The notes under the pieces: model-generated | Told to the model about the DNA's origin: nothing | The model's database searches: none | Seen by the model: only the letters and a program-made list of their open reading frames with translations | Translations under genes and position numbers: made by a program | Source: Nitrospirota bacterium | GTDB taxonomy: Bacteria > Nitrospirota > Nitrospiria > Nitrospirales > UBA8639 | Assembly (NCBI GenBank): GCA_027623995.1 | Contig: JAQBUF010000012.1 | Location: forward strand, 1 to 63,369 | Direction: 5' to 3' | Length of the DNA stretch: 63,369 nucleotides | Shown: positions 54,271-63,158 of the stretch, piece after piece | Position numbering within the stretch: the stretch's first letter is position 1 | How the letters are laid out: every line of letters begins with the position of its first letter

Positions 54271-55284
54271 ATGTCGAGTTGGTATCGCCCGGATCCGCTA
54301 ACGCGTGACTTAATTCATCTCATTAATGCCCGTCGCCATGATCACGGTGACTCGGAATTGGCACTTGAGGTGTTACAGGCATTGCTCGAACAGGATCGCG
54401 AGCACGATGTGTTAACTGTGCTTGCCGCGTTAGATGAAGAAATGGCCGAGTGGTTGTTCGACCTTCTTGCTGAAGCTTCTTGCTCCGTGATGATCGAAGG
54501 CGATCCTGAAGACAAGCCAGCCTATGCCGTACTTGGCGCTATTGAATTGCCGCTTCAGGTCAACCTTCCGAATCCACTGCAATTGAAACTAAATCCCGAG
54601 CGTACGGCAGAGTTATTGCGAGAATGTCTCCATATCCAACCTGGAACCGTGGTGACCGTGGAACGTCGGTTACTAACCGACACGACGCTGGACTTTCTCT
54701 CCCTTCAGAAAATTCATGACCATGTTTCGGCCATGGCGAGTTCGCATCGTCGCCTCCCCTTGGTGGCTCGATTGCATCCTCCCGTTGAATCCACGGCATT
54801 CTTATTCTTCGAACTGATTGGGGCCGGAGATTCTTCGTTGCCGGAAACGTTAGAAGAGAAAGACCGAGAGACATTGATTCAAGGCTTAGTGGATCAATGT
54901 CCGGAAATCGCGTTAGCGCCCAATACCCTGGAAGTGCCGGTGTATGCAGCGTATGCCATGTTCGATGCGCAAAATGCCGTGCGCTTACATCGATTGGCCG
55001 ATGAAACCGCAGCCGTCTGGCACGATCTCGATCCACCGGTTCGCAGCCGCACGATTGTGCATCTGCATACGCAATGTGGGAATGGTGTCTACATGCCTGT
55101 GTGGACCGATCTCTTTGATCCCGAACTCCCAGAAGACCATGGTCCCATCTGGACATCGCCCGATGTCTGGGTCTTTACCGCTGACTTACCCATCGAATGG
55201 CCCGGCGAAATGCTCACCAATCGACTCCTCGCCGAAGGCTGCACCCGATTCGAAAACCACATCGTCGAAGCGCCGGATAATTAA
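54271..55284 (+). CDS. Hypothetical protein, 337 residues
   Basis: A soluble, acidic protein I do not recognise. The ATG at 54271 has GGAG six bases upstream. The N terminus (residues 1-75) is helical (DLIHLINARRHDHGDSELALEVLQALLEQ), followed by an alpha/beta middle (LQVNLPNPLQLKLNPERTAELLRECL) and a C terminus rich in Trp and Asp/Pro (LFDPELPEDHGPIWTSPDVWVFTADLP). No signal peptide or membrane helix is visible. It follows yjbQ by 114 bp on the same strand. Confidence 0.68.
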   Translation: MSSWYRPDPLTRDLIHLINARRHDHGDSELALEVLQALLEQDREHDVLTVLAALDEEMAEWLFDLLAEASCSVMIEGDPEDKPAYAVLGAIELPLQVNLPNPLQLKLNPERTAELLRECLHIQPGTVVTVERRLLTDTTLDFLSLQKIHDHVSAMASSHRRLPLVARLHPPVESTAFLFFELIGAGDSSLPETLEEKDRETLIQGLVDQCPEIALAPNTLEVPVYAAYAMFDAQNAVRLHRLADETAAVWHDLDPPVRSRTIVHLHTQCGNGVYMPVWTDLFDPELPEDHGPIWTSPDVWVFTADLPIEWPGEMLTNRLLAEGCTRFENHIVEAPDN

Positions 55285-55421
55285 TCCATTTAAAAATTCT
55301 TAACTATTTGAATGATTGGCTTGCCCCAGTGAGAAGGGATAAGTGGGCCTGAAACTGAAATTCACCAGTTTTTTCAATGGTGCATGAGAGGAATGGAGAA
55401 TTTCTTTTTAGTCAAAAAAAT

Positions 55422-56429
55422 TCAACCTGTTTTCTTCGGGCCTTTTCTTTCACGAAAAAGAGGGCCAAAATTGTATCGCCATTGAAGTGCGAGTGACATC
55501 CCAATTAAGCCATCCAATGGGCTGCGAAGGAATCGCTCCCATTCGCTGTCATTGGGATACCTCCCAGCGTCCTTTTGTGTTTCGATTACCCAAGTATCGG
55601 CAGCATTTACAATTCCCATCCATCGTGGCGATAATCCTAGGATTGCCTGCAAACGGTCTAAGCTACTTTGAGAAATAAGTTCCTTACCTTCCTTTTCCCT
55701 CTTTGCGTTTGTTTTTTCAAATGCGACAGCTAATTTATCGATACTCTTTTCAATAAAGGCGTCATCTGTTTTCCCTGATAAGAGATTAAGGAGGGATTTG
55801 GCTTCCCAGTCGCTTTGATTGATATATGCAAGGAATCGTACAATTTTTTTTAACTCGGAAATATTATTTTCTCTGAGGCGCTTTCGATAAATTTTTGCGA
55901 TTACACAGAGGTTCATGTCTGCAATTTGGCTTCCGGTTAAATAAGATTGTTTAATTATTTGTATCCGCAAGGGCGGTGACTTTTTCCGAGATTGGTAATC
56001 AGTGAGAAGGATTACTGCATCATGCTCATTTCCGAGGAGTCGTTCATAAGCGGAGAAAAATGGTTCGCTTGTGCAGTAGTTCTCAGATGGGGACTTCACC
56101 CCGAGCTGTAAGTCTGGAATATCAATGCCTCGAGCGGGATTGACGCGAAAGGGAATCAATGGGCTTTTGTAGTAAAATTTACATTCCAGAGCTGCAACAA
56201 AAACCATCTCCAGCACACTGCCAAGACTTTTGCCGTCAAGATTTGGAAGAGTTCCATCACGTTCCAATGTTTCATACCAATGTGGAAGTTTCCCCCTGCG
56301 ACCGAGTCGTTCCACTGTAGGCTTCAACTCAATAAGGGCTTTCTTCCCCTTTAAGGCGGCGTTGACAACCGAAACAATATTGCTGAGTTTATCTCGAATG
56401 TCATCTCGAACTTCTTTTGCGGTGTTCAT
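55422..56429 (-). CDS. Probable type II restriction endonuclease
   Basis: A 335-residue protein in the third position of an operon with vsr and a C5 cytosine methyltransferase. The ATG overlaps the methyltransferase stop as ATGA. Possible PD-(D/E)xK nuclease residues are in GIDIPDLQLGVKSPS or in LECKFYYKSP, but I cannot confirm the family. A basic N-terminal half and helical C terminus are visible. By position it should cut the unmethylated form of the site protected by the methyltransferase; the recognition sequence cannot be read. Confidence 0.72.
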   Translation of the reverse strand: MNTAKEVRDDIRDKLSNIVSVVNAALKGKKALIELKPTVERLGRRGKLPHWYETLERDGTLPNLDGKSLGSVLEMVFVAALECKFYYKSPLIPFRVNPARGIDIPDLQLGVKSPSENYCTSEPFFSAYERLLGNEHDAVILLTDYQSRKKSPPLRIQIIKQSYLTGSQIADMNLCVIAKIYRKRLRENNISELKKIVRFLAYINQSDWEAKSLLNLLSGKTDDAFIEKSIDKLAVAFEKTNAKREKEGKELISQSSLDRLQAILGLSPRWMGIVNAADTWVIETQKDAGRYPNDSEWERFLRSPLDGLIGMSLALQWRYNFGPLFRERKGPKKTG

Positions 56430-57607
56430 AAATTTAAGACCATTTGTGTATCCTTGACGGGTTCGATTGATTCAAGAGGAATTCCTTTTTGTGCTAAAAC
56501 TTTCCCGATTACCCATTGTGCTAGAGGTGGCGGCACCGCATTCCCATAAAGACCATATTGATTAAAAATAGAGGTGTCTGAGCAATGATTGTCAGGAAAT
56601 CCCTGAAGCCTCGCATATTCTTTGTTGGTCAGACGACGATAGCGATTTCCTACTTTGTATCGTTCATAGTGTCGGCTATGGGACGCAGTGAGCGTCGGTG
56701 CTACCCCGTCGATTCCAAAAACAGTGTAGCCCATACGTGCGCCGCCGTTCTGGTTGTACAGTATTCGAACACCACCCACTAAACGGTTGACGAAGATGCT
56801 ATCTTGAATTCTTTGTCTTGTTGTTTTATCCATAAAGAAATCAGAATGTGGGTTTTCTTCCAGAACGGCAGCAAGTGTTCGTCCTGGCTGGCTTTCGTGG
56901 AAAGTGTCGAGATCGCAGGAATAGAAAGTTCCTTTATAACAGACCCCCCAACCAGGGAACGTCTTACGATGGTTGCCTAAGTTACGCCATCTGAAATGAT
57001 CCTTAAGTTCGGCCAGATCATGTCGTATCACATTGGTTAAATCATTTGCATTGGCTAGAGCTATTGATGCCGATTTTATGTTTTCAATTCGAGTCCCAAC
57101 CAATACAACTCTTTCTCGATTCTGTGGCAAACCAAAGAAGGTAGTATTGAGTAGTCTCCATTCAACGAAATAGTCTAGTTTAGATAGCCCTTGCAAAATG
57201 GTCGCAAAATGGTCGCCATGCTCCATTGAAATAAGTCTTTTTACATTCTCTAGTACAAACCATTTGGGAGAGTGTGTCCTTATTACGCGTATGATCTCTT
57301 CAAAAAGAGTACCTCGAGAATCTCGAATTCCTTGTTTTTTACCCGCGCTGCTGAAAGGCTGGCAAGGGAAGCCGGCTGTCAGAATGTCATGTGAGGGGAT
57401 TGTCTCATGAAGTGATCTAATATCACCCTCATGAAGCGCACTCTTTCCAAAAGCGGTTTTGTACACTTGGCAGCTAAGAGGGTTGATATCGTTGGCCCAT
57501 ACGGTCTCAAGCCCCAAGTTGTCGGTGGCAATGCGAAAACCTCCAATCCCACAGAAAAGTTCTATAGCCTTAACTTTTCGCTTGTTGATATCGACTATTT
57601 TGCCCAT
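56426..57607 (-). CDS. dcm: DNA (cytosine-5) methyltransferase
   Basis: A 393-residue C5 methyltransferase. Motif I is ELFCGIGGFRIA, motif IV GFPCQPFSSAG with the catalytic Cys82, motif VI VLENVKRL, motif VIII QNRERVVLVGT and motif X YGNAVPPPLAQWV. The variable target-recognition region is about residues 195-320. ATG at 57607 overlaps the vsr stop as TAATG, and its own stop overlaps the endonuclease start. The target sequence is unknown; a Vsr partner suggests that deamination at the methylated base is repaired. Confidence 0.95.
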   Translation of the reverse strand: MGKIVDINKRKVKAIELFCGIGGFRIATDNLGLETVWANDINPLSCQVYKTAFGKSALHEGDIRSLHETIPSHDILTAGFPCQPFSSAGKKQGIRDSRGTLFEEIIRVIRTHSPKWFVLENVKRLISMEHGDHFATILQGLSKLDYFVEWRLLNTTFFGLPQNRERVVLVGTRIENIKSASIALANANDLTNVIRHDLAELKDHFRWRNLGNHRKTFPGWGVCYKGTFYSCDLDTFHESQPGRTLAAVLEENPHSDFFMDKTTRQRIQDSIFVNRLVGGVRILYNQNGGARMGYTVFGIDGVAPTLTASHSRHYERYKVGNRYRRLTNKEYARLQGFPDNHCSDTSIFNQYGLYGNAVPPPLAQWVIGKVLAQKGIPLESIEPVKDTQMVLNL

Positions 57608-58035
57608 TAATTTTGATCGCGATGGTGGATAAGCGCACAGATTAAGGCTGCCGCAATTTCTGGTTTTTCGTGCTCCCAAATCCAAACGATAGTCCATCCT
57701 TCTGCAGAAAGCTCGGCATCGTGCCTACGGTCTCGCTCAATATTACCTAGGATCTTTTTTTTCCACCACGTGCGATTTGTTTTTGGCCAAGTGGCATGAT
57801 TTGGACAGGCGTGCCAGAAACAACCGTCCACATAAACCGCGACACGTGACTTTTTGAAAACAATGTCGGGCTTGGCCAGGGATTGCGTTATTGGGCGGGT
57901 GTGAACCAAAAATCTTAATCCAAGCTTGTGGATTTGGGAACGTATGGCCAACTCGGGGGATGTATTTTCCCGACGTATTTGTCGCATGCGGCTGCTAGTT
58001 GCTTTAGATTTTGGCTGTAATTTTTGGATTGGCAT
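57607..58035 (-). CDS. vsr: Very short patch repair (Vsr) endonuclease
   Basis: A 142-residue strand-specific mismatch endonuclease that nicks DNA at T-G mismatches left by deamination of 5-methylcytosine. The catalytic region KPDIVFKKSRVAVYVDGCFWHACP contains the Asp (Asp57) and His (His75) corresponding to E. coli Asp51/His69. The N-terminal SRMRQIRRENTSPE segment and the Trp-rich IVWIWEHE region are also typical. It is the first gene of the restriction-modification operon. Confidence 0.95.
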   Translation of the reverse strand: MPIQKLQPKSKATSSRMRQIRRENTSPELAIRSQIHKLGLRFLVHTRPITQSLAKPDIVFKKSRVAVYVDGCFWHACPNHATWPKTNRTWWKKKILGNIERDRRHDAELSAEGWTIVWIWEHEKPEIAAALICALIHHRDQN

Positions 58036-58101
58036 TAATCAGTTTTTAAGGAAAAGGTTCTTTGTCGTTTCTATTTGAGCGATAATATTATTTATGGAAA
58101 A

Positions 58102-58317
58102 TCAAGGAAAGCAGTTTTTGCAAGGCCTTCGGTTATTTGCCTTAGCCTGAGTTGTATTTTCAAAAGATCGCCAGTTTGCCTCTTTTTTATCTTTCCTTTT
58201 GACTTGAAAGCAATCAGGGCAATGAAACGGGCGCCGTCCCCAAGGTTCAGTTAAATTATTTTTGGCAACCACGACGCGTTTTTTAGAATGGTCATGTTTT
58301 TTGTTTCTACAAAACAT
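58102..58317 (-). CDS. Possible small CxxC zinc-ribbon-like protein
   Basis: A 71-residue basic frame upstream of vsr on the same strand. It contains two CxxC pairs, FHCPDCFQV and RRPCKNCFP, and a third Cys at residue 3, a spacing suited to binding one zinc. The start lacks a proper ribosome binding site and the frame is short, so it may be spurious. Confidence 0.35.
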   Translation of the reverse strand: MFCRNKKHDHSKKRVVVAKNNLTEPWGRRPFHCPDCFQVKRKDKKEANWRSFENTTQAKANNRRPCKNCFP

Positions 58318-58517
58318 ACCTTAGCTTTTGTGGGAACTCAAAAGTTTATCCTATCAATCTTCCATTTTCCAAATGGGAATAGGGGAGAAATCGTTAGCTA
58401 ATTAGCGGAATAGACTTATTTCTGATTATTAAAACTCTAGTAATTTATTTCGTATTGTCGAAGTGCCGGATGCCACACTTACCTTTTTTCTTTCCTAATT
58501 CAAATCCCATACTTTGG

Positions 58518-59363
58518 TTAAACTCTTGAGGCTGTCCTTAAAGACTCCAACAACTTATCCGTGACCTTTAAATCCCCTTTACCCCGTCCTACATAAATAC
58601 CTGGCTTAGCGGTGCCGTGGAAATCGCTGCCGCCGGTCATGAGCAAGTTTAGCTTTCTCGCCAGTTCGAGGTACTCGGAGGTTTGCCGTTTGGTGTGTGT
58701 GCTGTAAAAGACTTCGATACCCATGAGCCCGGCTTCCTTGAGTGTGCTACACATTTCGACAAGCTCCGGCCCTTTTCGTTTTGTCCAATGTGGATGCGCC
58801 AACACCGGCACCCCGCCTGCCTCGCGGATCCAGGTGATCGCCTCGCGCGTATCCGGTGACTCGCGTTCCACGTAGGCAGGAGCACCATCCGCAAGATAAC
58901 GGTCGAAGGCATCTTTGGTGGAAGTGACGTAGCCTTTGTCGACTAACACGGCTGCGATGTGAGGGCGACCTATCGAGCCAGCGCCTGCTTTAGCTTTGAC
59001 TTCTTCATAGGAAATGTCCAAGCCCAGTTGATTGAGTTTCTCTACCACCCGTGGGTTTCGTTGCTCGCGACTCTCTCGTAGTTCAGTGAGTCGGGCTTCA
59101 AATGTGGCATCCTGCCAATCAAAGAAATATCCCAAGATGTGCGTTTCCCGACCTTCATATCGTGAACTTAATTCGGTCCCGGAAATAATCTCGATGCCCA
59201 GACGTTCCCCTGCGGCCATGGCTTCGGGAAGACCTTCCACGGTGTCATGGTCCGTGATGGCCAACGCGGTGACGCCAGCTTCGTGGGCGAATTGAATGAC
59301 CTCATCGGGGGAATGGCTCCCATCCGAGTAGGTGGTGTGAAGGTGTAAATCTATACGTGGCAT
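58518..59363 (-). CDS. PHP-domain phosphoesterase (RNase AM / nucleoside-3',5'-bisphosphate phosphatase type)
   Basis: A 281-residue PHP protein of the TrpH/YciV type. Metal motifs are visible: MPRIDLHLHTTYSDG, ITDHDTVEGL, GTELSSRYEG, VLAHPHWTK and GGSDFHGTAKP. Members hydrolyse nucleoside 3',5'-bisphosphates and trim short RNA. All conserved His and Asp residues are present, so it should be active. It stands alone between the restriction system and a long palindrome. Confidence 0.93.
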   Translation of the reverse strand: MPRIDLHLHTTYSDGSHSPDEVIQFAHEAGVTALAITDHDTVEGLPEAMAAGERLGIEIISGTELSSRYEGRETHILGYFFDWQDATFEARLTELRESREQRNPRVVEKLNQLGLDISYEEVKAKAGAGSIGRPHIAAVLVDKGYVTSTKDAFDRYLADGAPAYVERESPDTREAITWIREAGGVPVLAHPHWTKRKGPELVEMCSTLKEAGLMGIEVFYSTHTKRQTSEYLELARKLNLLMTGGSDFHGTAKPGIYVGRGKGDLKVTDKLLESLRTASRV

Positions 59364-59374
59364 GAAACTCCTTT

Positions 59375-59520
59375 ATGGGTATCTTTAAAAACCGTCCTTT
59401 TTCGCGATGGCAGCGTCAACCGCGTGCTCAACTCCTCATGTATTCACCCATACACTCCGGGTTTCCGCGCGCGGCTTCCTTGCCCTCACAAAAAAATTCC
59501 TGGTTTTTAAAGATACCCAT
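59375..59520. repeat. Long palindromic repeat with perfect 19-bp inverted ends (family C)
   Basis: ATGGGTATCTTTAAAAACC (59375-59393) and its exact complement (59502-59520) bound 146 bp. The interior has CGCGATGGCAGCGTCAACCG on one side and CGCGCGCGGCTTCCTTGCCC on the other. The element lies between the PHP gene and the FolB fusion and is suitable as an extragenic repeat; it is unrelated to families A and B. Confidence 0.88.
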
Positions 59521-59525
59521 TATGT

Positions 59526-60452
59526 TTATACTTTTTGTGCGACGAGCCGTGCGGTGAATGGAGTTTCTTGCCCTGCCTGATCTGGATGTTGACCTTCTTC
59601 ATAATGAAGGACCCGCAGTCCGTGGGCTAATGACAACAACTCATTATAGTCCAAGCAAAATTCTTTTCGGCGTGGATGTTGAAAGTGGTGATGATTGTCG
59701 ATGAGAAACGTTTCGTAGATTAAGAGACCACCCGGCTTGAGTGCGTGAATGATATTCGGAAAGATCGGGCGGTATAAATAATAGAAGATGACTACCCCAG
59801 TGAATTCGTTTTCTCCAAGTGAGGGCGGGTTATCTACGTCGGTCTCAAGGTCGAGTTCCCGAACGGTCAAGTTTTTTAGATGCTTATCCTGAGCTGCCCG
59901 TGACAACGTAGCCAACGCCTCGGGGTTTCGATCAAGCCCCACGACTTCATAGCTTTGTTTAGCCAAATGAATCGCATGTCTCCCAGCTCCACAGGCGAGA
60001 TCAAGTACTCGGCCTTGTGGAATGTGCTGGCCATACTTCAATAAGAATGGAGACGGTCTACTCGATGATGAATCTTCAATTTTAGATAATTGCGAGCGGT
60101 GATAGGTTAATCGAACCCCAACTGATCCAATGACATGTTCAAGGGGTGGCTTAGATTTTCGTACCCAAATGCGAAGCGTTTCAATGGGGAACTCGGCTAA
60201 GAGCGTGCGAGAAATTCGATCCCCAAGCGTTTCAAGAAGTGCGCAGGATTCGGAGCGGCCGATATCGACAACTCGGGAAGAGACCTGAGCATAGTCAATG
60301 GTTTTAGATATGGCGTCGGTTTGAATCGCATTTTCCGCCGAGCAGGAAAATTCAAGGTCAACTAATAGGGGCTGGGGTTGGGAGCGTTCCTCCTGGGAAA
60401 CCCCACAGTGGCCCTGAAAACTAATGCCCTCAACGATAAGTCCTTCGTCCAT
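59526..60452 (-). CDS. folB: Dihydroneopterin aldolase (FolB) fused to SAM-dependent methyltransferase
   Basis: A 308-residue two-domain protein. Residues 1-118 are FolB: GVSQEERSQPQPLLVDLEF with the catalytic-region Glu, IDYAQVSSRVVDI, and WVRKSKPPLEHVIGSVGV with the conserved Lys. FolB makes 6-hydroxymethyl-dihydropterin for folate. After a Ser-rich linker, residues 138-308 form a class I methyltransferase (motif I at residues 149-157, VLDLACGAG; VVGLDRNPEAL; IHALKPGGLLIYE). The fusion partner's substrate is unknown. The ATG at 60452 begins at the conserved FolB start; 60482 is an alternative. No good ribosome binding site is present. Confidence 0.88.
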   Translation of the reverse strand: MDEGLIVEGISFQGHCGVSQEERSQPQPLLVDLEFSCSAENAIQTDAISKTIDYAQVSSRVVDIGRSESCALLETLGDRISRTLLAEFPIETLRIWVRKSKPPLEHVIGSVGVRLTYHRSQLSKIEDSSSSRPSPFLLKYGQHIPQGRVLDLACGAGRHAIHLAKQSYEVVGLDRNPEALATLSRAAQDKHLKNLTVRELDLETDVDNPPSLGENEFTGVVIFYYLYRPIFPNIIHALKPGGLLIYETFLIDNHHHFQHPRRKEFCLDYNELLSLAHGLRVLHYEEGQHPDQAGQETPFTARLVAQKV

Positions 60453-60594
60453 AGGGGCATTGTCAGAGAGCCACCAGAGCATGTCAAGCTGGTTAAAAGG
60501 CGTATTCCTTTGCTTGACCTGCTTTTAGCCCGACTCCTATAATGCCACTCGAGTGTTCGCTCCAGATAACCCCTTGGAGATTGAGTAATCACAC

Positions 60595-61134
60595 ATGGCT
60601 GATTTTACCCATTTTAATGATTCGGGCCGTGCGCGGATGGTCGATGTGTCGGCCAAAGCCAACACCGAGCGCGTGGCGGTGGCTCAAGCCCGGGTGTTCA
60701 TGTTGCCCGAGACCTTGCGTCGCATCCAAGATGGAAAAATTGCCAAGGGCGATGTCTTGGCTGTTGCCCAGGTGGCAGGAGTTATGGGCGCGAAACAGAC
60801 GCCAAACCTCATCCCGATGTGTCACCCCCTCATGGTGACTAGCGTGAATATCGATTTTCTCGAAAATTCTCAACCAGACAGTTCGGGGCAATGTTCATTG
60901 ACCATTCAAGCTGCGGTGAAAACCTCAGGACAAACTGGGGTCGAAATGGAAGCAATGACAGCGGTGTCGATTGCAGCCCTGACGGTCTATGATATGTGCA
61001 AGGCGGTAGATAAAGGCATGAGTTTCGGCGAGATGTTTTTGGTGTCCAAAGAAGGTGGGAAATCTGGCCTCTATATGCGTCCGGGTTCCGACGTGTTCGC
61101 GTCCACGACTTCTCCCAATGGAGGGCAATCATGA
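60595..61134 (+). CDS. moaC: Cyclic pyranopterin monophosphate synthase (MoaC)
   Basis: A 179-residue enzyme completing the second step of molybdenum-cofactor precursor synthesis, forming cyclic pyranopterin monophosphate after MoaA. Family motifs: [31 protein letters not shown] and [21 protein letters not shown] (split here), GKSG. The C-terminal 20 residues are longer and less conserved than usual. It is the first gene of the operon; its TGA overlaps the next ATG (ATGA). Confidence 0.97.
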   Translation: MADFTHFNDSGRARMVDVSAKANTERVAVAQARVFMLPETLRRIQDGKIAKGDVLAVAQVAGVMGAKQTPNLIPMCHPLMVTSVNIDFLENSQPDSSGQCSLTIQAAVKTSGQTGVEMEAMTAVSIAALTVYDMCKAVDKGMSFGEMFLVSKEGGKSGLYMRPGSDVFASTTSPNGGQS

Positions 61135-61853
61135 CATTGACCGTGAAGTTGTTTGGCATGTTGAAGATGATGCTGAAACAGAATGATGATTTGACCCTAG
61201 ACCTCCAAGATGGCAGCCAGGTGAATGCCCTCATTCACGCGGTGCAAACCATCAATCCGGAGCTTGGGGATTTACTGCTCAAGAAAAAAGTGTTGGTGTC
61301 AGTGAACCATGATATCGCTCATGGGGAAACGGTCTTGGCCGCGACGGATGAAATTGCCCTACTGCCGCCATTCGCCGGTGGAGCCGATAGTCAGGAGAGC
61401 GAGCCCATGTCTACTGTTGATGACGAAGTCGCCATGTTAGTCCGTGTGCAACGCGAAAATTTTTCCATGGATGAAGAAATTGATCGGGTCAAGAAACGGT
61501 CCAAGCGGATTGGTGGCATTGCCACGTTTTTGGGAACCGCCCGCGATCGTTCGCAGGGACGAGATGTCAGCAGCATTACCTTCGAACATTATGATGGCAT
61601 GGCGCAAAAGAAGTTACGCGAAATTCGTGAACGTGCGCTGCAAGACTTCGACATCATTGAAGCGTTGATCCTTCACCGATTTGGCGCGATCGATATTGGT
61701 GAGAATATTGTGCTAATTGTGATTGGCGCCGAGCATCGAGCCGATGCCTTTAAGGCCTGTAAGTGGTGTATCGATGAGCTCAAACAAATTACCCCCATTT
61801 GGAAGTTGGAACAGACTCCCGAGGGGGAAGTCTGGGTGGAGCAACATCCATGA
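61131..61853 (+). CDS. MoaD-MoaE fusion (molybdopterin synthase small and large subunits)
   Basis: A 240-residue fusion. Residues 1-84 are a ubiquitin-like MoaD domain ending LPPFAGG, whose Gly83-Gly84 normally forms the free C terminus carrying thiocarboxylate sulfur. An 8-residue linker leads to MoaE (about residues 93-240): [36 protein letters not shown] and APIWKLEQ-like end. Because the Gly-Gly is internal, the protein must be cut, or the fused form must act differently. An internal ATG at 61407 (M93), with AGGAG nine bases upstream, could make free MoaE as well. Confidence 0.95.
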   Translation: MTLTVKLFGMLKMMLKQNDDLTLDLQDGSQVNALIHAVQTINPELGDLLLKKKVLVSVNHDIAHGETVLAATDEIALLPPFAGGADSQESEPMSTVDDEVAMLVRVQRENFSMDEEIDRVKKRSKRIGGIATFLGTARDRSQGRDVSSITFEHYDGMAQKKLREIRERALQDFDIIEALILHRFGAIDIGENIVLIVIGAEHRADAFKACKWCIDELKQITPIWKLEQTPEGEVWVEQHP

Positions 61854-62908
61854 GCCTTGAATCCAAACAGTCCGTGACTAGCGATTTACTGGATACCTTT
61901 GATCGACCTCTCCGAAGTTTGCGGTTGTCGGTGACTGATCGATGTAATCTCCGTTGCCAATATTGTATGCCCGAAGAAGAATATGCCTGGTTGCCTCGCA
62001 ATACTCTCCTGACCTTTGAAGAGATTAATGTCCTCGTGAGTATCTTTACAGAATTCGGCGTGGATCGAGTTCGATTGACGGGCGGAGAGCCGCTCCTTCG
62101 TCGAGATCTTCCGACATTGATTCGGATGATTAGCCAGCATGCCCGTGTTCAGGATATTGCGCTGACGACGAATGGAATATTATTGGAAGAACAAGGGCAG
62201 GATTTATTTGATGCGGGCTTACATCGGGTCACGGTCAGTCTCGATACTCTGAAGCCAGAACGATTTAAAGCCTTAACTCGTCGTGAAACTTTTGACCGCG
62301 TGCTTGTCGGAATTCAAAGTGTTGAAAAGTTTGGGTTCAAGGGCCTGAAGATTGATACCGTGGCCATGAAAGGCTTTAACGACGATGAACTCGTCGATCT
62401 CATTGAATATGGCAAGTCAGTGAATGCCGAGGTTCGGTTCATTGAATATATGGACGTGGGTGGGGCGAACGAATGGGCCATGGAAAAGGTGTTGTCTCGT
62501 GCGGAAATCTTATTGTCCTTGAGGCAAAAGTATGGCCCCATTGAGCCTGTGATCGAGAACAGTTCCGCGCCAGCTCAACGGTTTTTGTTATCTGATGGCA
62601 CGACCTTTGGCATTATTCCATCGACGACCACGCCATTTTGTGCGACGTGCGATCGAAGTCGTCTGACGGCTGATGGGTTTTGGTATCTCTGCCTGTATGC
62701 TAAAGACGGTATTGATTTGCGAGAACCCCTTCGGATGAAAGACCTCGCTGAAGTCCGTAAACGAATTCAAACCGGCTGGAATGCGCGAACCGATCGTGGA
62801 GCCGAGGATCGGAAACAGCTTGAACAGGCGAGCATGCGTGGCCGATTTATCGAAATCGAAAAGCTGCGCCGTGACCCCAGACTTGAAATGCATGCCCGTG
62901 GGGGGTAA
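61850..62908 (+). CDS. moaA: GTP 3',8-cyclase (MoaA)
   Basis: A 352-residue radical-SAM enzyme that starts molybdenum-cofactor synthesis by rearranging GTP. The first cluster is CNLRCQYC (Cys32, Cys36, Cys39), followed by RLTGGEPLLRRDL. The second cluster site is FCATCDRSRLTADGFWYLCLY. The chain ends ARGG, the C-terminal Gly-Gly required for activity. The ATG overlaps the moaD-moaE stop (ATGA), giving a tight moaC-moaDE-moaA operon. About 240 bp of gap follow, with no gene seen. Confidence 0.97.
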   Translation: MSLESKQSVTSDLLDTFDRPLRSLRLSVTDRCNLRCQYCMPEEEYAWLPRNTLLTFEEINVLVSIFTEFGVDRVRLTGGEPLLRRDLPTLIRMISQHARVQDIALTTNGILLEEQGQDLFDAGLHRVTVSLDTLKPERFKALTRRETFDRVLVGIQSVEKFGFKGLKIDTVAMKGFNDDELVDLIEYGKSVNAEVRFIEYMDVGGANEWAMEKVLSRAEILLSLRQKYGPIEPVIENSSAPAQRFLLSDGTTFGIIPSTTTPFCATCDRSRLTADGFWYLCLYAKDGIDLREPLRMKDLAEVRKRIQTGWNARTDRGAEDRKQLEQASMRGRFIEIEKLRRDPRLEMHARGG

Positions 62909-63158
62909 TTTCCTCACTACTCCACTTCGCTCTTCTTACACTCAGTTGATGTTTTCTCACTTTCTCAGTCCAATCTTTCCCTGTTAAGTCCTTAGAAATT
63001 TTCACCTTCTGGAACTTCAGTTTTCCTTGGTGTGAAGTGTTGATGCTTTCCGATGGATTCCCTGGCAAAGGGGAGAGGTGAAATACTGTTTTCTTGATGG
63101 AAGGTAGATGCTGTGTTACATTTCCTCTTTTGTCCTCTGAGGTGTATTTCCTAATGAG

